Origin: Planctomycetales bacterium
Lineage (GTDB): Bacteria; Planctomycetota; Planctomycetia; Isosphaerales; Isosphaeraceae
Direction: 5' to 3'
DNA: 64,000 nucleotides
Assembly (NCBI GenBank): GCA_027449865.1
Contig: DAIDKV010000124.1
Span: 61,533 to 125,532 of the forward strand
Part shown: positions 61,573 through 64,000 of the stretch, in pieces
How positions within the stretch are numbered: the stretch's first letter is position 1
How the letters are laid out: every line of letters begins with the position of its first letter
Notes under the pieces: model-generated
Database searches by the model: none
Seen by the model: the letters and a program-made list of their open reading frames with translations, nothing else
Told to the model about the DNA's origin: nothing
Program-made: the position numbers and the translations under genes

Positions 61573-63261
61573 TCAGCGGATCGGGCGTCCTGATCCTTCT
61601 CGGAGACGAAGCAGACCGTCGGGTCCCGGCTTCGGCTGGTCCCAGATTTCGGGGCGGCCCCAGGGCCAGTGGACCTCGATTTGAATCGGTGTGATCGTGG
61701 TTCGACCGACTCCGAGCCAGATCCGGGGCTGGCTTGTGGAAAGGTAGCTCCCTCCGGCGTCGAGAGAGGCGACCGCGATACGTCCTCCCACGATTCCCCG
61801 GACCCAGGCGCCGAACGCCGGTCGTCCGCGCCGATCGATCAGTTCGACGGCCAGGTGATGGCCGCCGGTCGAGGTATTGCGGAGGATGGCCACGGGCGTG
61901 TCGATGGGGGCGGCGGCAAGATCGGGTCGGCCGTCGCCGTCGAGATCGCCGATCGCCAGGCCGCGGCCAAGCGCCGGCCGGTCGAACCAGGGGCCGGCCG
62001 ATTTGCCGACGTCTCTCATCGGGAAATCGCCGCCCTGGAGCAGAGTCGGCCGCATGGCGAACGGGGTCCCGAGCCGCTCCCGATCGAGGACGTGTCCGTT
62101 TGCCTGGAGGAGATCGATCCGACCGTCGCCGTCGAGGTCGGTCAGGAGAAGTCCGAAGCCGTTGACGTGGCTCGTCGCGACCTTCAGTCCGAGCCAGCCC
62201 GAGGCATCGAGAAAGACTCCTCGCGGGCGGCCCTGGGCGCGGAAGGCGATCGTCGATCGTTCATGGAAGTTGGAAACGGCCAGGTCGAGGAGTCCGTCAG
62301 CGTCGAGGTCGGCGTGAGCCACGCCCATCCCGGAAAGGACGTTCCCCTCACCGTCCCGGGCGACGCCGGACTCCTCGCCGATCTCCTCGAACGTCAGCCC
62401 GCCCCGGTTGGCGAACAGCCAGCAGGGGGAGGAATCGTTGGCGACGTAGATATCGGGGCGGTGGTCGCCGGTCAGCTCGGCGACGAGGACACCCAGGCCC
62501 CGTCCTTCTGGGAGCCGGATCCCGGCCGATTCGCCGACGTCGGTGAAGGTTCCCTCTCCATTGTTCCGGTAGAGGTGGTCGTGCTCGGCGGCGAAGTCCT
62601 CGGGTCCGCAGAAGTCGCGCCGGCCGTCGGGGGCCGCGCAGAAGGGAGCCGTGGCCGGGTCGTAGACGAGATAGGTCGCGACATAGAGGTCGAGGTCGCC
62701 GTCGCCGTCGAGGTCGGCAAACGCCGCGGATGTGGACCAGTCGCGTGAGATCAGTCCCGCGCGGGCCGTGACGTCCTCGAACCGTCCGCCGCCGAGATTC
62801 CGGTAGAGCCGCTGATCGCGCCATCCGGAGACGAAGAGGTCGTCGCGGCCGTCGCCATCGTAGTCGCCGACGGCTGTTCCCATGGCGTAACTCGGCCCTG
62901 GGCAGGCCGATCGGGTCGTGATCTCCTCGAACCGACCGCGGCCGAGATTCCGGAAGAGCCGGCAGGGGGGATCGGGTCGACCCGGCTCCTCGACGATCGG
63001 GCCGCCGTTACAGAGATAGAGATCGAGTTGCCCATCGCCGTCGGCGTCGAGCAGGGCGAGGCCGCCGCCCATGATTTCGGGGAGGTCGTGACGGCCCCGG
63101 CCGCCGGGCTCGAACCGAAAGGCGACTCCCGCCCTCGCCGTGATTTCCTCGAATCGGATCGCTCCGCCCGGCTCGGCCGCCGGCGCCCAGGTTCCGAGCC
63201 CCGAGGCGATCGCCAGCAGGAGACCCACCCTCGACCGGCCCCATCCTGCCGCAGTTCGCAT
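61573..63261 (-). CDS. Exported FG-GAP/ASPIC-domain protein (CRTAC1-like)
   Basis: The 562-residue protein has a signal peptide (GRSRVGLLLAIASGLGTWAPAA) and a long row of VCBS/FG-GAP repeats carrying calcium loops such as DADGDGQLD, DYDGDGRDD, DLDGDGDLD and DLDGDGRID, about eight in all, then a C-terminal ASPIC/UnbV part (DRRGRPAFGAWVRGIVGGRI to PIQIEVHWPWG). The family forms a beta-propeller outside the cell and may bind carbohydrate or other surface partners. The ATG at 63261 gives the signal peptide; the frame is open further upstream. It is followed 34 bases on by the SpoIIE-type phosphatase gene. Confidence 0.9.
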   Translation of the reverse strand: MRTAAGWGRSRVGLLLAIASGLGTWAPAAEPGGAIRFEEITARAGVAFRFEPGGRGRHDLPEIMGGGLALLDADGDGQLDLYLCNGGPIVEEPGRPDPPCRLFRNLGRGRFEEITTRSACPGPSYAMGTAVGDYDGDGRDDLFVSGWRDQRLYRNLGGGRFEDVTARAGLISRDWSTSAAFADLDGDGDLDLYVATYLVYDPATAPFCAAPDGRRDFCGPEDFAAEHDHLYRNNGEGTFTDVGESAGIRLPEGRGLGVLVAELTGDHRPDIYVANDSSPCWLFANRGGLTFEEIGEESGVARDGEGNVLSGMGVAHADLDADGLLDLAVSNFHERSTIAFRAQGRPRGVFLDASGWLGLKVATSHVNGFGLLLTDLDGDGRIDLLQANGHVLDRERLGTPFAMRPTLLQGGDFPMRDVGKSAGPWFDRPALGRGLAIGDLDGDGRPDLAAAPIDTPVAILRNTSTGGHHLAVELIDRRGRPAFGAWVRGIVGGRIAVASLDAGGSYLSTSQPRIWLGVGRTTITPIQIEVHWPWGRPEIWDQPKPGPDGLLRLREGSGRPIR

Positions 63262-63586
63262 CCTGATCCCTCGGCGGATTCCGCGGCGATTCGACAGGAG
63301 CGGAGCGTGCCGGCCCTCGTGCGCGAAGCTCCGCCCGGTGGGCGGTTCTTGACCCAGTGAACTGGCATCGGCTCCGGCGGTTTTCCCCCCGTCGAAATGG
63401 GGCCCATCCCGTGCCCCAATTAAAAGCATTTTTCACGGCGGCAAGTCAAGGTACTGCCGCCGCGAAAAACGATCGACCTTCACGTTTTCGTAACATCGAG
63501 GCGCCTCCGCGAGCCCTTTCTCCTCGGATGCCGATCGGAACGGGAAAAGTCGAAAGAGGAGAAGGGTTCGAGGGTCGGGCGCGGGG
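63262..63586. other. 325-base spacer with a 15-bp inverted repeat
   Basis: Between the FG-GAP gene and the DAHP synthase gene (both minus strand), TTTTTCACGGCGGCA (63429-63443) and TGCCGCCGCGAAAAA (63455-63469) pair at 14 of 15 positions around an 11-base loop. It looks like a stem able to end the upstream transcript, although the T-runs belong to the stem rather than following it. No gene was seen in the rest. Confidence 0.5.
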
Positions 63587-64000
63587 TCAGAGCGAACGAT
63601 CGACGGCCTCGGCGACGCGGCGGCATTGTTCCATCATCTGGCGGAACGCGTCGGGTGTGATGGTCTGGGCGCCGTCGCTGGCGGCCTGCTCGGGGTCTTC
63701 GTGAACCTCGACAATCAGTCCGTCGGCGCCGGCGGCGATTGAGGCGCGGGCCATGGGTGGGACCAGCCGCGACTTGCCCGTCCCGTGCGAGGGATCGACG
63801 ACCACCGGGAGATGGCTCTTCTCGTGGAGGTAGGGGACGGTCGCGAGCGGGAGGGTGAACCGGGTGTGGTCCTCGTAGGTCCGGATGCCGCGTTCGCAGA
63901 GCATGACGTTGGGATTGCCGCGATCGAGGATGTACTCGGCGGCCAGAAGAAACTCGTCGATGGTGGCGCTCATACCCCGTTTCAATAAGGTGGGCTTGCC
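63587..64000 (-). CDS. aroF: 3-deoxy-7-phosphoheptulonate (DAHP) synthase, C-terminal part (5' end outside window)
   Basis: The frame is open to the last base, so the gene runs out of the window; 137 residues are visible. [75 protein letters not shown] and [24 protein letters not shown] are diagnostic of the AroF/KDO8P-like (type I-beta) enzyme, with the metal and PEP residues in the DPSHGTG and EVH parts. It makes the first compound of aromatic amino acid synthesis from PEP and erythrose 4-phosphate. A regulatory N-terminal domain cannot be judged. Confidence 0.93.
   Translation of the reverse strand, partial: GKPTLLKRGMSATIDEFLLAAEYILDRGNPNVMLCERGIRTYEDHTRFTLPLATVPYLHEKSHLPVVVDPSHGTGKSRLVPPMARASIAAGADGLIVEVHEDPEQAASDGAQTITPDAFRQMMEQCRRVAEAVDRSL

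Overview
The window is GC-rich, densely coded chromosomal DNA. Its gene content points to a planctomycete, most likely the Isosphaerales/Isosphaeraceae. Typical families present are a DUF1501 protein paired with a planctomycete-cytochrome/DUF1549/DUF1553 protein, a type I sulfatase beside its formylglycine-generating enzyme, a BlaI/M56 pair, an ECF sigma factor followed by a Ser/Thr kinase, an FG-GAP/ASPIC protein, and several secreted sugar-active proteins. No rRNA, tRNA, CRISPR array, insertion sequence or prophage was recognised. The lineage assignment is inference from gene families; no marker gene was compared.

Layout. 1-1745: the 3' end of a Gfo/Idh/MocA oxidoreductase and a sugar isomerase/epimerase, converging on the GTPase TypA/BipA (1792-3621). 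3771-5003: a Kef-type antiporter. 5072-11235: a minus-strand run of sulfatase, FGE, phospholipase D/cardiolipin synthase and trehalose synthase-like GH13. 11341-12462: a truncated, MnmE-like GTPase, followed by a REP/BIME-like repeat field. 13163-19255: a cupin, an enolase-superfamily enzyme, an L-lactate permease-like transporter and a secreted GH99-like protein. 19306-27471: a minus-strand run headed by a membrane-bound sigma-54 activator, then a secreted protein of unknown function and the cytochrome/DUF1501 pair. 28013-35180: an alpha/beta hydrolase, a SpoT/MESH1-like HD hydrolase, a vWA protein, the BlaI/M56 pair with a strong inverted repeat upstream, a glutaredoxin, a DinB protein and a TolB-like propeller. 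35299-40083: a cobalamin adenosyltransferase with a pteridine-reductase-like SDR, a CocE-type hydrolase and a second Gfo/Idh/MocA enzyme. 40353-45550: a sigma factor and the hisS-hisZ-hisG-nudix operon. 45484-48701: pyrE, a PD-(D/E)XK-like protein, a polyprenyl-phosphate glycosyltransferase and a methyltransferase. 48998-52090: a CarH-like regulator, a sigma-70 factor and a XerD-type recombinase. 52000-57671: an ECF sigma/kinase cluster with small planctomycete proteins and an XRE regulator. 57737-64000: a GH2 glycosidase, a SpoIIE phosphatase, an FG-GAP protein and the C-terminal part of DAHP synthase.

The genes most worth attention are regulatory. The MerR/CarH-type protein at 48998 keeps the W-x9-EH signature of the B12 photoreceptors but has lost the histidines that bind cobalamin. 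It sits directly upstream of a sigma-70 gene, and a tandem 9-bp direct repeat occurs twice in its own upstream region. Others are a one-polypeptide membrane sensor plus sigma-54 activator, an M56 peptidase fused to a secretin-like domain with a 17-bp inverted repeat upstream of its operon, an MnmE-like GTPase missing its catalytic motifs, and a HisZ beside a HisG that itself has a long C-terminal extension.
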